From the NCBI RefSeq assembly GCF_022008365.1, contig NZ_JAIRBA010000006.1:1-64000 (forward strand): a stretch of DNA of 64,000 bases. The letters run 5' to 3'. The translations under genes were made by a program, and so were the position numbers. Under the pieces are notes generated by a model. That model had not been told where the DNA came from and made no database searches. It was given only the letters and a program-made list of their open reading frames with translations. Below, piece after piece: positions 63,548-64,000 of this stretch. Position 1 is the first letter of the stretch. Each line of letters starts with the position of its first letter. This stretch comes from Aequorivita vitellina. Lineage in GTDB: Bacteria; Bacteroidota; Bacteroidia; Flavobacteriales; Flavobacteriaceae.

Positions 63548-64000
63548 TTGCTCGCTCATTTCAAAAAAAATATTGACGCTAATTTTTCATTTTTAATTGG
63601 AAAAAAACTACTCATAGCCTGTAGCGGTGGACTGGACAGTGTGGTTTTAACACATTTAATTAAGCAATTAAACTTTGAGATTGCTTTGGCCCACTGTAAT
63701 TTTTCACTCCGAGGAAAGGAAAGCGATGGCGATGAAATGTTTGTAATTGATTTGGCAAAAAAACTGGAAGTTCCAGTTTTCGCCGAAACTTTCGCCACTA
63801 AAAAATTTGCAAAAGAACACAAAATCTCGACGCAAATGGCAGCCCGCGATCTGCGCTATAACTGGTTCGCAGAGATTTTAAAAAATTTTAAATACCATTA
63901 TTTATTGACCGCCCATCATTTAGACGACGATTTGGAGACCTTTTTTATCAACCTTTCTCGTGGCACGGGTATAAATGGACTTACTGGAATTCCGAAGGAA
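63548..64000 (+). CDS. tilS: tRNA(Ile)-lysidine synthetase, 5' part
   Basis: It starts with TTG at 63548, because an in-frame stop lies three codons upstream and no ATG is available. The PP-loop ATP-binding motif is ACSGGLDSVVL, followed by ALAHCNFSLRGKESD and LTAHHLDDDLETFFINL. It modifies C34 of the tRNA(Ile) CAU anticodon to lysidine. The first 151 codons are in the window and the gene runs off the right edge. Confidence 0.93.
   Translation, partial: MLAHFKKNIDANFSFLIGKKLLIACSGGLDSVVLTHLIKQLNFEIALAHCNFSLRGKESDGDEMFVIDLAKKLEVPVFAETFATKKFAKEHKISTQMAARDLRYNWFAEILKNFKYHYLLTAHHLDDDLETFFINLSRGTGINGLTGIPKE

Noticed and set aside
1-64000. CRISPR array
   Set aside because: No series of regularly spaced identical repeats was found. 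The repeats present occur as pairs or dispersed copies.

Overview
The window looks like chromosomal DNA of a marine- or soil-type member of the Flavobacteriaceae (Bacteroidota). Supporting signs are AT-rich intergenic DNA, promoters of the TAnnTTTG type, an M36 protease with a type IX secretion C-terminal domain, a TonB-dependent receptor with a carboxypeptidase-like N-terminal domain, LytTR/2TM signalling genes, and the Bacteroidota order of the MoxR/DUF58/DUF4129/DUF4350 stress operon. I can support the family, not the genus.

Left third (1 to about 19,780): an accessory island. Its right edge is a tyrosine recombinase (18323-19567) lying against the 3' end of tRNA-Pro(GGG) (19781-19854). 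The left edge is outside the window. The island carries an HTH regulator, a two-gene operon of a nitrilase-fold protein and an SMC/Rad50-like ATPase (1161-5983), a pair of overlapping ORFs that one G of slippage in a G6 run would fuse into a long helical-repeat protein (7754-11525), an IS21-type element whose istA has an in-frame stop, a probable abortive-infection-like protein, small membrane-anchored unknowns, and a HipBA toxin-antitoxin module with two palindromic operators. Several accessory genes are separated by diverged copies of a promoter-bearing repeat (core TATATTTGGTATTCTCCCC) and are bracketed by short inverted motifs (GTTGG before the gene, CCAAC or CCACAAC after it). This gives a cassette-like layout.

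Right two thirds (about 20,000 to 64,000): ordinary chromosome. In order: mqo and trxB; an envelope-stress group (lipoprotein, GIN-domain protein, PspC protein, PadR regulator, DUF4870); a thioesterase-like protein; oxyR; the DUF58-MoxR-DUF4350-DUF4129-membrane-SpoIIM operon, divergent from an RDD protein and a TRIC channel; a decayed PemK/MazF toxin with an intact small upstream partner; a cyclophilin and a NUDIX hydrolase; an acyltransferase; an ECF sigma factor with a membrane partner; a type II NADH dehydrogenase; a membrane guanylate/adenylate cyclase; a TonB receptor; a LytS/LytTR two-component system with four 2TM domains; a LETM1-like protein; a split DUF4331 pair with a TPR lipoprotein; an ECF sigma/anti-sigma pair; an M36 protease; an FMN reductase with pabB; a SatD/DUF3307 pair; and the 5' part of tilS.

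The most interesting material is in the island. The nitrilase-ATPase operon and the slippage-fusable NTNGG/solenoid protein both look like conflict (anti-phage) systems that I cannot match with certainty to a named system. They sit in an array of promoter-repeat-delimited gene units that may itself be a mobile arrangement.
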